A DNA stretch of 64,000 nt from Pseudolactococcus laudensis (lineage in GTDB: Bacteria; Bacillota; Bacilli; Lactobacillales; Streptococcaceae): positions 1 through 64,000 of the forward strand of contig NZ_JACBNY010000005.1 of NCBI RefSeq assembly GCF_013449735.1, written 5' to 3'. Under the pieces are notes generated by a model. It worked only from the letters and a program-made list of their open reading frames with translations, was not told the DNA's origin and made no database searches. Each line of letters begins with the position of its first letter. Positions within the stretch are counted from its first letter, which is position 1. The position numbers and the translations under genes are program-made. This document shows positions 46,113 to 55,241 of the stretch, piece by piece.

Positions 46113-46583
46113 TTATTTTTTGCGACGATTTTTAAAAAAATTTTGCATCATTTGCGCACATTCTTCTTCCAAAATGCCTGATTCAACATGGAGACGGTGA
46201 TTAAGCCGCTTATCCTCTAAGATTTGGTAAAGGGATACAGCCCCACCAAATTTAGGGTTGGTAGCACCGAAATAAACCTGTGGTAATCTAGCAAGAGAAA
46301 TCGCCCCCGAACACATGACACAAGGTTCAATCGTGACAAATAAAGCGCAATCAAGCAGACGCCAATTGCCGACAAAGTCATTCGCCATATCAATGGCACA
46401 AATTTCAGCATGGTGAGTTGCTTTTTGATGCAACTCACGCGCATTATAGGACCGTGCAATTATCTCACCATCCTTGACGATCACTGCACCAATTGGTACT
46501 TCTTCATGGTCTGCTGCTTTTTGTGCCTCTATCAAAGCTTGAGCCATAAAGTACTCTTTTTCTTCTTGTGTAAAATCTATCAA
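46113..46583 (-). CDS. tadA: tRNA adenosine(34) deaminase
   Basis: The 156-aa zinc deaminase makes inosine at the wobble position of tRNA-Arg(ACG). Zinc site and catalytic Glu are in THHAEICAID and EPCVMCSGAI. The start is TTG at 46583, overlapping the stop of the MBL gene (TTGA), with no independent Shine-Dalgarno, so it depends on coupling. The SRP RNA gene follows. Confidence 0.95.
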   Translation of the reverse strand: MIDFTQEEKEYFMAQALIEAQKAADHEEVPIGAVIVKDGEIIARSYNARELHQKATHHAEICAIDMANDFVGNWRLLDCALFVTIEPCVMCSGAISLARLPQVYFGATNPKFGGAVSLYQILEDKRLNHRLHVESGILEEECAQMMQNFFKNRRKK

Positions 46584-47338
46584 AATGTATTAAAATCCCA
46601 TGTCTTATGTGGCGTGGCAAGTTCAGTCGGCACACCTTGTGCCTCATCAGCTGCTTCTTGCCTCAATTGTTCCAAATCGCCAAACTGTGGTAAATGTGTA
46701 AGAATCAATTTTTTCACGTTTGCCTCACGTGCGATACGTCCTGCCTCTACGCTTGATAAATGGTTAGGCATGTTTGCCTTGTCTGAGAAAAAGTACACAT
46801 CCGCTAATAGCATATCAGCATCTTTTGAAAAATCAACTAAACCATTGAACCAACCGGTATCACCTGTGAAAACGAGGGTCTGACCTGTTTTACGTTCTGT
46901 AATACGCATTGCGTAACAGATGATTGGGTGCACAGTTTTCGTAAAGGTAATATCGAATGGCCCAATTTTTTGTACGCCATTAACATGATAAGCAACTCCT
47001 TCAGAGACGCCATCAAGTGTCAGATTTTGAAATTCGTGCATATCTTCGTCATGACCGTAGATTTTGAGTATTGCGCTATCCCAATCTGGATCTGTTTTAG
47101 GCCAAAGCTGGCGATACTGGCGCAAAACGCCAAGATCTGCGATATGATCTTGATGATAGTGGCTAACAATCACCGCATCGATACAGAGTGGTGACACCTC
47201 ATGCTCTAACTCTGTCACGGCACGACTTCCGGCATCAATCATGAGGTTGAATCCAGAATTACTAGTTAATAAATAAGAGGTTGTGCCAGCATCCTGATAA
47301 GGATAGCCACCCCAAACACCCAAAGCTGTTAATTTCAT
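46580..47338 (-). CDS. MBL-fold metallohydrolase
   Basis: The 252-aa metallo-beta-lactamase-fold enzyme has VSHYHQDHIADLG, TGDTGWF and ILTHLPQFG as metal ligands. It resembles the YhfI/RNase Z-like group of unknown substrate. Its leader is a perfect tandem duplication (47347-47536) of the two-hairpin element, whose terminal CGCAGAAAGGA is the ribosome binding site, 6-7 bases from the ATG. Confidence 0.88.
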   Translation of the reverse strand: MKLTALGVWGGYPYQDAGTTSYLLTSNSGFNLMIDAGSRAVTELEHEVSPLCIDAVIVSHYHQDHIADLGVLRQYRQLWPKTDPDWDSAILKIYGHDEDMHEFQNLTLDGVSEGVAYHVNGVQKIGPFDITFTKTVHPIICYAMRITERKTGQTLVFTGDTGWFNGLVDFSKDADMLLADVYFFSDKANMPNHLSSVEAGRIAREANVKKLILTHLPQFGDLEQLRQEAADEAQGVPTELATPHKTWDFNTF

Positions 47339-47346
47339 ATTATTTC

Positions 47347-47540
47347 CTTTCTGCGATTTTTACTTCGTAAAAGTCTTGAAACTTGATCTACGCTACGCTC
47401 CGCCCAAGCGGGGTCATTCGCGAAATTCTGCCGCTCAAAGGCTTTCTGCGATTTTTACTTCGTAAAAGTCTTGAAACTTGATCTACGCTACGCTCCGCCC
47501 AAGCGGGGTCATTCGCGAAATTCTGCCGCTCAAAGGCTTT
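47347..47540 (-). repeat. Two identical 95-bp copies of the leader element
   Basis: Units 47347-47441 and 47442-47536 are identical, plus a few bases of a third. Read as mRNA: TTTCGCGAATGA, hairpin 1 (CCGC with GCGG), ATCAAGTTTCAAG, hairpin 2 (TTTTTAC with GTAAAAA), CGCAGAAAG. Perfect identity implies a recent duplication or homogenisation. Confidence 0.92.
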
Positions 47541-47581
47541 TATATTTCAACGTGATCTTACTTTTATTTTAACACAAATGA

Positions 47582-47614
47582 TTTAAGTTTACTTTAAGGA
47601 AGATGCATTATACT
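47582..47614 (+). promoter_or_regulatory. CiaR box and -10 of a small RNA
   Basis: TTTAAG (47582-47587), 5 bp, TTTAAG (47593-47598), exactly 10 bp, TATACT (47609-47614). This is the arrangement of CiaR-activated promoters in streptococci. There is no -35 otherwise, as expected for an activator-dependent promoter. Confidence 0.85.
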
Positions 47615-47620
47615 AAAGTC

Positions 47621-47696
47621 ATTCCTAAAAAATTTTTTCATAAGAAACTCCCGAAAACCACCGCCTACTGGATATAGACGGTGGTTTTTTGTTTTT
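47621..47696 (+). ncRNA. Probable CiaR-dependent small RNA (csRNA)
   Basis: A transcript from the CiaR promoter would start near 47621 and end at a strong hairpin (AAAACCACCG with CGGTGGTTTT, 47654-47688) followed by a T-rich tail, about 76 nt in all. It has no credible ORF. The single-stranded part contains AAACTCCCG, complementary to GGGAG Shine-Dalgarno sequences, which is how streptococcal csRNAs repress targets. The neighbouring genes are on the other strand, so this hairpin is not explained as their terminator. Confidence 0.8.
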
Positions 47697-47715
47697 TTTA
47701 TGTAAACCTGATAAC

Positions 47716-48675
47716 TTATTCTACATTTCCATAGTCACTATAATCAAACTGTATGCTCTCAGAAAGCAATCTTCCAAATTCATCAGTACTTTTTATCAAG
47801 TTAGATTGAGTTGGCATTTTAACTGTAACTTTTTCATTAGAATACTTCACCTGATACGATAGCTTTCCATCAAGAGCAATATTATCTGATTCTTTACCGG
47901 TAAAATTAATCACGATATCTGATGTTTTCTTTTTGCTATCTGTTATGATCGTTATTGACTTGATTATTCGAGGTACTCTTTTTTCAAGATCGTCATCTCC
48001 TGCAGTCTCTTCCAATGATTTTATCATATCCTTTGTCAAAGAACCGACACTAGCAAGATAAACTTTTAATAATTTACCAATTTTAGCACCTGATAAATTC
48101 AAAGTAACAGCTGATCCTTTTTGACTAAAATCTGATTTGTCCACTGAATCAAGAGCCTTTGCCATTGCTTTGTTATAATCCTCAACACTTACAGAGGAAC
48201 CTTTACTTTCTTCAGAAATCGCATTAATATCTAGATATTTTCCTTTTATAAAAGTCATATCTATATCTCTAAAATACTCTCCAGCACCATAATATTGAGC
48301 GTATAATTCAACTAGTGGTCTAAGGGTATCCAGTCTAAGATAAGCATTTTCCCACTGCGTCAAAAATTCCATTGGAATAGATTGACCTGCAACCGAAACA
48401 TCCATATTAGTTTGAGACTTTTTATCATCTGTCACCACTTTACCTGACAACTTAAAATCAGCTAAATATCCATTAATAATAGGCATATAGGCTTTGGCAT
48501 CACCAGTTGCACTAACTTTTAAATCATCTGTTTTCAAGTCAAATTTTTGTGTGGAAGATTTAGCTAATTCAGCATTATCCTTGATAAATTTTGCCTTATT
48601 ATCTGTACCACAAGACGTCAGTACAACTGCACTTACGATTAATGCAGCGACCGATCCTAATTTCTTAAACTTCAT
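47716..48675 (-). CDS. Predicted lipoprotein of unknown function
   Basis: The 319-aa protein has a signal peptide with lipobox LTSC (Cys22) and a beta-rich extracellular domain with many Lys/Asp pairs, loosely like DUF6612/LppX-type lipid-handling proteins, though no family can be assigned safely. GGAGG precedes the start. TGTAAGCGCTTTAT (48718-48731) upstream is cre-like. It lies convergent to the csRNA. Confidence 0.75.
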   Translation of the reverse strand: MKFKKLGSVAALIVSAVVLTSCGTDNKAKFIKDNAELAKSSTQKFDLKTDDLKVSATGDAKAYMPIINGYLADFKLSGKVVTDDKKSQTNMDVSVAGQSIPMEFLTQWENAYLRLDTLRPLVELYAQYYGAGEYFRDIDMTFIKGKYLDINAISEESKGSSVSVEDYNKAMAKALDSVDKSDFSQKGSAVTLNLSGAKIGKLLKVYLASVGSLTKDMIKSLEETAGDDDLEKRVPRIIKSITIITDSKKKTSDIVINFTGKESDNIALDGKLSYQVKYSNEKVTVKMPTQSNLIKSTDEFGRLLSESIQFDYSDYGNVE

Positions 48676-48848
48676 TTTTACATCCTCCGTATTTTTCCCC
48701 CTCGAAACTATTGTATCATAAAGCGCTTACATTTTATAAGATTATATCATTTTTTTAGGCAAAAAAAGTATAGTGAACTATATTGCTAATTTTATTAAGT
48801 AAAATAAGAAAAAAACATCTCTGACAGACGTCACTGAAATGTTTTTGC

Positions 48849-51230
48849 TTATTGTTTAAAAAATTTCTGAGTAATATCAACACTAGCCATGGCATCTTTC
48901 GCATAATAGTCAGCACCAACAAACTCACGATATTCTTCATTGAGGACCGCTCCACCTACCATAAAAACTGTGTCAGGTGCAACCGTCTTGATAGCAGTAA
49001 TCGTTTTTTTCATATTCTGCACTGTTGTCGTCATCAAGGCTGATAGGCCAATCAATTTAATCTTTTGTGTGACGACAGTCTCCACAACTGTTTCAATCGG
49101 TACATCTTTTCCTAGGTCAACAACTTCATAGCCATAATTTTCTAGAATCATTTTCACAATATTTTTTCCGATATCATGGATATCCCCTTCAACTGTCGCT
49201 AAGAGTAGTCGACCTAGAGATTCTGATTTTTGACCTGATTTTGCAAGTGCAGCTTTCAAAACTTCCTGTGCTTGTTGTGTCGCCTCAGCAGACTGCATCA
49301 GCTGTGGTAAAAATAGCGCACCTTTCTCAAACTGAGCGCCTACAATATCCAAGGCTGGTATGAAATAAGTGTTGACGATGTCAAGCGGTGTCATTGTCTC
49401 AAGCATTTTTCTAGTTTCAGCAGCTGTTAACTCTTTACGGCCTTTAATAATCATCCCTTTCAAATCCAGGGTATCATCAGTCGACGCTTGATTGCCACTA
49501 CCATTTGCTACCGTCACAGCAATCGTCGCATTTTGCTCATTCGCGATATAATCTTCTGAGTTCGTATCTTGACCAGTGAAGACCTTGAGGGAGCGAACAA
49601 CGCGCATCATGTAATCTGACAAAGGATTCATAATCGGTGCATCAAGTCCCGCACCAAAGGCTTGCGCCAGAAAAGTGCCATTTAAAAGCGCACGATTAGG
49701 CAAACCAAAGGAGATGTTAGATAAGCCAACGACTGTTTTACAGCCTAAACGTTCTTTTACTAGGCGGATAGTGTCCAATGTGACTGGCACTTGTTCTTGC
49801 TGAGCAGAGGCTGTCAAGACTAGCGGATCAATCATCACACGATCTGGTGTAATCCCATATTTACCGGCCTCATGGACGATTTTTTCAGCGATTTGAAACC
49901 GTTTTTCAGCCGTTTCAGGAATGCCTTCATCATCCAGACATAGGCCTAGAATGACCCCGCCATATTTCGCGACGATTGGAAAAATCTTAGCCATACTAGA
50001 CGGTTTTCCATTGACCGAATTAATCAAGGGAATTCCATTATAATGCCGCGCACCTGCCTCTAGAGCAGCAGTTTCAGATGAATCAATCTGTAAAGGTAAA
50101 TCAAGCAAAGATTGTAACTCAACAATCGTTTTAACCATCATTTTGGCTTCATCAATCTCAGGTAGCCCGACATTGACATCTAAAATATCAGCCCCAGCAT
50201 CACGCTGCGCGACTGCCTCCTGAATGATATAACTAATATTATTCTCGCGCAACGCCTCTTTCAAACGGGGCTTCCCCGTCGGATTTATCCGCTCACCAAT
50301 CAAACTTAGTCCCAGACCAATTTCTAGCGTTTTAAGTCCTGAGGTGATAAAAGTACCTGATTTTGGCTCTGGATAGACTTTTTCCGTTTGATCAATAAGC
50401 AAGCGCAACTGCCGGATAAATTCTGGTGTTGTACCACAACATCCACCCACCACTGCCACACCTTGTGCTAATAATTTTTGCGTATAAGCGACATAAGTTT
50501 CTGGTGTAATTTTGTAAACCGTCTCACCATTTTCCATTTGTGGTAAACCGGCATTGGCCTGAACCATGACTGGTATCTGCGCATAATCTAAAATCTTAGC
50601 AACAATCGGCGCAAGTTCCTTTGGTCCGAGTGAGCAGTTGACACCCAGAACATCCACACCCAAATTTTGTAGCGTCAAGGTCGCAGTTTGGGGATCAACC
50701 CCGACAAAAGTTCGGCCATCTTCCTGATAAGTCATGGTTACAAACACGGGCAACTTGGTATTTTCTTTCACAGCTAAAACTGCGATTTTTGCTTCCAATA
50801 AATCCGCTACCGTCTCAATAATAACCAAATCAGCACCAGCTTGCTCTGCGATAATGGCTTGGCTTGCAAACATCTCATAGGCGGCATCAAACGACAAAGT
50901 CCCCATCGGTTGCAAAAGTTGCCCAGTCGGCCCCATATCATAAGCCACATACTTGGGCTCAGCCTTTTTGGCAAGAGCAATCGCTGTATGAATCGTCTCA
51001 TCCAACTCATCTGGAGCCATTTTCGTCGTATTAGCCTGAAACGTATTGGCCGTAATAACATCTGCCCCTGCCGCTACATAGTCCCGATGAATCGCTTCAA
51101 CGACCTCCGGATGCGTCAGATTAAAATGCTCAGGAATCCCCCCAATCGGCAATCCTCTATCTTGAAGTTGCGTCCCCATTGCCCCGTCAAAAAGCAAAAT
51201 TTGCGTTTTTAAATCCGTTAAAATCGTCAT
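48849..51230 (-). CDS. metH: B12-dependent methionine synthase lacking the reactivation domain
   Basis: The 793-aa enzyme has three of four MetH modules: homocysteine-binding barrel (about 1-290; zinc Cys in GVNCS and GGCCGTTPE), methyltetrahydrofolate barrel (about 305-575; LIGERINPTGK, DVNVGLPEIDE), and cobalamin module (about 585-793; cap helices and EGDIHDIGKNIV with the cobalt-ligating His). The AdoMet reactivation domain is absent but encoded separately at 51859-52542. L. lactis normally relies on B12-independent MetE, so this gene marks a B12-using lineage. Confidence 0.94.
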   Translation of the reverse strand: MTILTDLKTQILLFDGAMGTQLQDRGLPIGGIPEHFNLTHPEVVEAIHRDYVAAGADVITANTFQANTTKMAPDELDETIHTAIALAKKAEPKYVAYDMGPTGQLLQPMGTLSFDAAYEMFASQAIIAEQAGADLVIIETVADLLEAKIAVLAVKENTKLPVFVTMTYQEDGRTFVGVDPQTATLTLQNLGVDVLGVNCSLGPKELAPIVAKILDYAQIPVMVQANAGLPQMENGETVYKITPETYVAYTQKLLAQGVAVVGGCCGTTPEFIRQLRLLIDQTEKVYPEPKSGTFITSGLKTLEIGLGLSLIGERINPTGKPRLKEALRENNISYIIQEAVAQRDAGADILDVNVGLPEIDEAKMMVKTIVELQSLLDLPLQIDSSETAALEAGARHYNGIPLINSVNGKPSSMAKIFPIVAKYGGVILGLCLDDEGIPETAEKRFQIAEKIVHEAGKYGITPDRVMIDPLVLTASAQQEQVPVTLDTIRLVKERLGCKTVVGLSNISFGLPNRALLNGTFLAQAFGAGLDAPIMNPLSDYMMRVVRSLKVFTGQDTNSEDYIANEQNATIAVTVANGSGNQASTDDTLDLKGMIIKGRKELTAAETRKMLETMTPLDIVNTYFIPALDIVGAQFEKGALFLPQLMQSAEATQQAQEVLKAALAKSGQKSESLGRLLLATVEGDIHDIGKNIVKMILENYGYEVVDLGKDVPIETVVETVVTQKIKLIGLSALMTTTVQNMKKTITAIKTVAPDTVFMVGGAVLNEEYREFVGADYYAKDAMASVDITQKFFKQ

Positions 51231-51382
51231 GTTAAGTCTTCCTTTATTTGAACTTCAAGCTAACTTCTTATAAAAAATAAATGATAATTGAACCTGCGCA
51301 AACGCAAAAGACGCTAGTCGCAAGAGTACCTTAAACCCCTAATTTCTACTGAAGTTTCCGACTACATCGTACCGCTTTCATA

Positions 51383-51862
51383 TCATGTTTTTAAGATGTT
51401 TTTGAAAATGGTTGCTAATATTGGGAAAAAGAGCGCCGTTGACACGGCATGTGCCAAGTCAAACGTCAAGCCACTGAGCCAAAAAGGCCAGAATTGACTA
51501 CCGAATAGCTGAGCTGAAAATATAGAGATAATAAAACCATAAAACATCGTCAGGACAAAAACGACAAGTGTTCTTAAAATCATCGGTTTGAGCCATTTAA
51601 AAATAAACGCCCCAAGACTCAAAATCAAAGCATAGCTTATCATCTGACCCAAAATAATCACCGAGAACCCCATCAAAAAGCCCGTTACAAGCATGGTTAA
51701 GCTACTAACAACAATGGCATCAGCTAAGCTATAAGCCAAGATCAGGACAAAAAACAAGGCAGTAATCGGTTTGACATTTGGAAAAGCACCAAAAGTGAGG
51801 CGCAGGACGCAAGCAAGTGCCGTTAAGATTGCAAGTCGTGTTAGTCTTGTCGTCATCATCAT
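51383..51862 (-). CDS. ECF transporter S component, candidate cobalamin uptake (CbrT-like)
   Basis: The 159-aa protein has five to six membrane helices typical of small ECF S components (RLTRLAILTALACVLRLTFG, FPNVKPITALFFVLILAYS). Its start overlaps the stop of the MetH reactivation gene (ATGA) and metH follows, so all three genes share one strand and probably one message. That context strongly suggests cobalamin or a precursor as substrate, as for CbrT. The ECF energy module is not in the window. Confidence 0.8.
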   Translation of the reverse strand: MMMTTRLTRLAILTALACVLRLTFGAFPNVKPITALFFVLILAYSLADAIVVSSLTMLVTGFLMGFSVIILGQMISYALILSLGAFIFKWLKPMILRTLVVFVLTMFYGFIISIFSAQLFGSQFWPFWLSGLTFDLAHAVSTALFFPILATIFKNILKT

Positions 51863-52542
51863 GTCAAACCACTCACATTAAAGTTACCATTTCTGACCAT
51901 ATCCATCGTCAAATCTTGAGGTGGCTTGCGCCTAGGACGAGCCAATTTATCATCTTCAAACAAGCCAAGAATAGCCGTGACAGATTTTCTAGGAATCATC
52001 AAATAATTTTCCGTTAAAGTTAAACCTAGTTGTCTATCTGCGCCTAAGGTTTTCAAAAATTGGGGCTGAACTTCTAGAGACAAATCTCCATATCCAGGTG
52101 AAAATCTGCGATTCAGTATACTATCCGTAAACTGAGAATCGATGTCAACTTCTGCTAAATCACAAATTTTCTCGATGTAATCAACACAGGCAGCATCTAG
52201 CACAAAGGCTTTTGTCATCTCAGATAGCTCGTAGAGTCTGACCTGGCGTTCGACTTCAATCCCTAGCGTGGCGGCCAACAAAACGACTTGTTTGGCGTGT
52301 TTCAAATGGCTATAAAGCTGTTTCGATTGTAGAACTAAATCGGTATTCGTAAGATGAATGGCGTGGTTGGCCTCATCTAGCGTAAAATCATAGGCCTGAT
52401 AAAGGTAACGTGCATTTGATACGTTCTGAACTTCCATGATCATCTCGTCTACGAGGGCTGAGATATCCGGCGTCAGTTCTTGTTTGCGTCTATAACCTAG
52501 ATAACGTAAGACTTCTGATTTTTCTAAAGGTAGATATTGCAT
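51859..52542 (-). CDS. MetH reactivation-domain protein
   Basis: The 227-aa protein matches the AdoMet-dependent activation domain of MetH. RRFSPGYGDLSLEVQP carries the RxxxGY AdoMet-binding motif, and YLMIPRKSVTAILG follows as in full-length MetH. It would remethylate cob(II)alamin in the shortened MetH. It is first in the cassette. GGAGAG precedes the ATG. No cobalamin riboswitch was recognised upstream. Confidence 0.88.
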   Translation of the reverse strand: MQYLPLEKSEVLRYLGYRRKQELTPDISALVDEMIMEVQNVSNARYLYQAYDFTLDEANHAIHLTNTDLVLQSKQLYSHLKHAKQVVLLAATLGIEVERQVRLYELSEMTKAFVLDAACVDYIEKICDLAEVDIDSQFTDSILNRRFSPGYGDLSLEVQPQFLKTLGADRQLGLTLTENYLMIPRKSVTAILGLFEDDKLARPRRKPPQDLTMDMVRNGNFNVSGLT

Positions 52543-52650
52543 AAACTCTCCATTTTTCTCTTAGATTTATGATAGCATAGTTTTAAGCAGTCGACTTATA
52601 CTTAAATCGTCAATAAAGCTATAAGCTATATTTATACCTAAAACTAACAA

Positions 52651-52680
52651 AAAAACTTCTTAGAGACCAAGAAGTTTTAA
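52651..52680 (-). terminator. Terminator of tRNA-Arg
   Basis: AAAACTTCTT pairs with AAGAAGTTTT around an 8-nt loop, with a seven-T run on the minus strand just downstream of the tRNA. Confidence 0.85.
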
Positions 52681-52693
52681 CGTTTATTTATAG

Positions 52694-52767
52694 TGATCCC
52701 AGCAGGATTCGAACCTGCGACCGTTCGCTTAGAAGGCGAATGCTCTATCCAGCTGAGCTATGAGACC
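52694..52767 (-). tRNA. tRNA-Arg (anticodon TCT)
   Basis: The minus strand forms a full cloverleaf of 74 nt: acceptor GGTCTCA/TGGGATC, D arm GCTC-AGCTGGATA-GAGC, anticodon loop CTTCTAA giving TCT, T arm with GGTTCGAATC, discriminator A. CCA is not encoded. It reads AGA/AGG arginine codons. Confidence 0.97.
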
Positions 52768-52815
52768 AAACACAACTACTAAATTTTACCAAAATTCAGC
52801 AGTTTAGTCAAATCG

Positions 52816-54126
52816 TTAATAAATTGGGTTGCCATAAACATCGTATTGTGGTTCAGAAGTCTGATTACCATAAACATTACTTGATGTGGCAGCCTCTTCT
52901 GATGTACTTTCTTTTAATGCTTCTTCTGCAGAGGCTTCGGCACCATCAGTGAGTAATGTTTTCTCAGTTGTTTTACCGTTCACCGTTGTCGTCACTGTTG
53001 GCAGTATTGCGTTTGGTGCATAACCACCATAATAATTTTCAAAGGTGACAATATTAGGAGAAAGACTTTTTACGACTGATTGACCGAGTGACAGTCGCAA
53101 AGCATTTTGAACACTTAGTAGGTTATCGGCTGGCATAACCTGATAAGAAATGCCGTCAATCATTTCACCAATACCTTGAAGTTTAATTGAGCGCATTTTT
53201 TGGAAAGCATCTTTGTAGCCTAACAAACTCTTCAAAGAGTTACCATTCACAGCAAAGTCTGTTTTCATATTACCAGAAATGGCTTTTAAAATTTTCTCAT
53301 ACTTAGTAATCGAATTTAGGCTTAATATTTTACCCATAATTTGCGTAATGACTTCACGTTGGCGCGCTTGACGCCCAATATCACCTTCTGGGTCTTGATG
53401 ACGCATCCGTGCATACACCAATGCCTGATCTCCATTGATGTGCTGCTTCCCTGGTTCAACTGTTGCTGTATAATCAGGTTCAGTTTCTTCGATAGAGATC
53501 GTTGCACCTAGTTTATTATTTACTTCAATCCCGCCGACTGCATCAACTAAATCCTTCAAACCATTCATGTTAATCAATGCATATTTATCAATATCTAAGC
53601 CGATTTGTTGTTGAATCGTTGAAACTGCAGTTACAGCCCCGCCACTTGCATAGGCAGCATTCAACTTAGCAGTCTCGACAACATCACCGTCTTTATCGAT
53701 AATGTTCGTCAACATATCTCGCTCCAAAGAAACCATGGTAGACGTGTTTGTCTGAGGATTAATTGTCATGACAATCATCGTATCCGACTGGCCAGACCAT
53801 AAATCTGAACGCGTATCATCTCCCGTATCAACCCCCATCAATAATATCGTCAATGGTTTTGTTGCTTTGATAATATCATCTGATTTTTTGCTTGAACTCA
53901 GACCTAAATCTGAAAAGGTCGATTTAAAAGCATCTTCTGTTCGATTTAAGACAACAGTACCATAAGCAAAAACTAGGCCTACGAACACTAAAAGTGTTGC
54001 TAAAAAACCAAGCAATAACTTCTTCCAAAGTCGCATCTTAGGCTTGCCATTTTTCTTTAGCTTCCTATTTTGGCTTTTTTTAGAGCCATGCTTGGCTTCA
54101 TAATTAATTCTCTGACTTCTTTTCAT
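52816..54126 (-). CDS. LytR-CpsA-Psr (LCP) family protein
   Basis: The 436-aa type II membrane protein has a basic N terminus, one membrane helix (about 33-55) and the LCP domain (about 95-330; ILLMGVDTGDD, SDTMIVM, SLERDML, YARMRHQDPEGDIGRQARQ). A Ser/Glu-rich C-terminal tail (about 385-436) ends in PQYDVYGNPIY. It attaches wall glycopolymers. The ATG lies six bases after extended -10 TGG-TAAAAT (54133-54138), so it is probably leaderless, like the LCP gene at 26354. Confidence 0.9.
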   Translation of the reverse strand: MKRSQRINYEAKHGSKKSQNRKLKKNGKPKMRLWKKLLLGFLATLLVFVGLVFAYGTVVLNRTEDAFKSTFSDLGLSSSKKSDDIIKATKPLTILLMGVDTGDDTRSDLWSGQSDTMIVMTINPQTNTSTMVSLERDMLTNIIDKDGDVVETAKLNAAYASGGAVTAVSTIQQQIGLDIDKYALINMNGLKDLVDAVGGIEVNNKLGATISIEETEPDYTATVEPGKQHINGDQALVYARMRHQDPEGDIGRQARQREVITQIMGKILSLNSITKYEKILKAISGNMKTDFAVNGNSLKSLLGYKDAFQKMRSIKLQGIGEMIDGISYQVMPADNLLSVQNALRLSLGQSVVKSLSPNIVTFENYYGGYAPNAILPTVTTTVNGKTTEKTLLTDGAEASAEEALKESTSEEAATSSNVYGNQTSEPQYDVYGNPIY

Positions 54127-54141
54127 TATTCCATTTTACCA
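54127..54141 (-). promoter_or_regulatory. Leaderless promoter of the LCP gene at 52816
   Basis: TGG-TAAAAT (box 54133-54138), GGAATA, then ATG at 54126. GGAATA could act as a very weak ribosome binding site, but its spacing is too short. Confidence 0.65.
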
Positions 54142-54193
54142 GAAAAACTAGAGTCAAACGTCAATTATCATAAAATGTTACAGACTTGTAATC

Positions 54194-54709
54194 TTAATCA
54201 AAAAATCTTACCATTTCTAATACATCAATCAGGTTTCCTAATTCATCTCTTGCTCCGAATTTTCGAATTGACTCAATCTCAAAACTATTCTTTTGATAAA
54301 GGTGGATAGCTCTTTCGTTTCGCTTCTGAACTTGAAGTTCCAAGCGCTTAATGACACCAATTTCTTGAATAAACTCTAACATATCTGCCATTAAAATATG
54401 GCCAATGCCATAGCCTTGAAAGTTTTGACTAACAGCGATAAATAAATCTCCGATATGTCGAATGCGTTCATGAAAATCTGCTGTTAAGCTAATGACACCA
54501 GCAATTTCATCATTTACTATGGCTAATAAGTAAGCATTATTATCTTTTTCAGCAATTTGAGCCAGATACTCAGACATTTGTGTAGCTGTCATTAAGATAC
54601 CTACTTCATCGAGTGTTAAAAAATGTGATTCCTTACCAACTTGATTTAAAAAATTAATCAATTTTTGGGCATCTTTAGGTTCAGCTTCTCTTACAATAAT
54701 TTCAGTCAT
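54194..54709 (-). CDS. GNAT family acetyltransferase
   Basis: The 171-aa GNAT enzyme has ILMADMLEFIQE after NFQGYGIGH (acetyl-CoA loop) and QKRNERAIHLYQKNSFEIES. It follows tsaE by 26 bp with AAAGGAGG before the start, so the two share a message. In streptococci a RimI-like acetyltransferase beside tsaE is common. The substrate is unknown. Confidence 0.88.
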   Translation of the reverse strand: MTEIIVREAEPKDAQKLINFLNQVGKESHFLTLDEVGILMTATQMSEYLAQIAEKDNNAYLLAIVNDEIAGVISLTADFHERIRHIGDLFIAVSQNFQGYGIGHILMADMLEFIQEIGVIKRLELQVQKRNERAIHLYQKNSFEIESIRKFGARDELGNLIDVLEMVRFFD

Positions 54710-54735
54710 ACGCCTCCTTTGGCAAGCAACCAGTC

Positions 54736-55158
54736 TTAGACTAAATAAGTCTCATAACGACGACCATGTGCGACAAGTGTCACCTCTCGTTCATCGTCTT
54801 GATAGTCGAAAATAATCTCCAAATACTCACTCGGCAAATCTTGCGCTAAGAGATTTCCCCACTCAATCACAGTGACACCATTACCAAATAAATAATCATC
54901 TAAATCTATCGAATCAGGGTCATCTCCAATGCGATAAACATCCATATGATACAAGGGTAGGCGTCCTTCGTATTCACGAACAATGGTATAGGTCGGGCTT
55001 TTAATCATCTGATGAATATCTAAACCGAGTCCAAGACCCTTAGTAAAAGTCGTTTTTCCTGCACCTAATTCACCGGTCAAGACGATAATATCTCCTGCTT
55101 GTAACTTTTTGCCTAAAGTTTCAGCAAAATCCAACATTTGTTTTTCATTCAATTTCAT
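54736..55158 (-). CDS. tsaE: tRNA t6A synthesis ATPase TsaE
   Basis: The 140-aa P-loop protein has LTGELGAGKTTFTKGLGLGL (Walker A), SPTYTIVREYEGRLPLYHMDVYR and VIEWGNLL. It works with TsaB and TsaD to form N6-threonylcarbamoyladenosine in tRNA. Extended -10 TGT-TATAAT (55165-55170) lies six bases before the ATG, with no Shine-Dalgarno, so the mRNA is probably leaderless. Confidence 0.95.
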   Translation of the reverse strand: MKLNEKQMLDFAETLGKKLQAGDIIVLTGELGAGKTTFTKGLGLGLDIHQMIKSPTYTIVREYEGRLPLYHMDVYRIGDDPDSIDLDDYLFGNGVTVIEWGNLLAQDLPSEYLEIIFDYQDDEREVTLVAHGRRYETYLV

Positions 55159-55173
55159 AGTTTTATTATAACA
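55159..55173 (-). promoter_or_regulatory. Leaderless promoter of tsaE
   Basis: TGT-TATAAT (box 55165-55170), AAAACT, then ATG at 55158. Confidence 0.7.
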
Positions 55174-55241
55174 TACCCCATTGCTTGATTGATATTATTG
55201 ATACTGATGCGAGTTTATTTAGGGCAAAATCAAGCTTGATT

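Noticed and set aside
51231-51382. Cobalamin riboswitch in front of metH
   Set aside because: No B12-box or typical pairing was recognised. A covariance-model search would be needed to exclude a divergent form.
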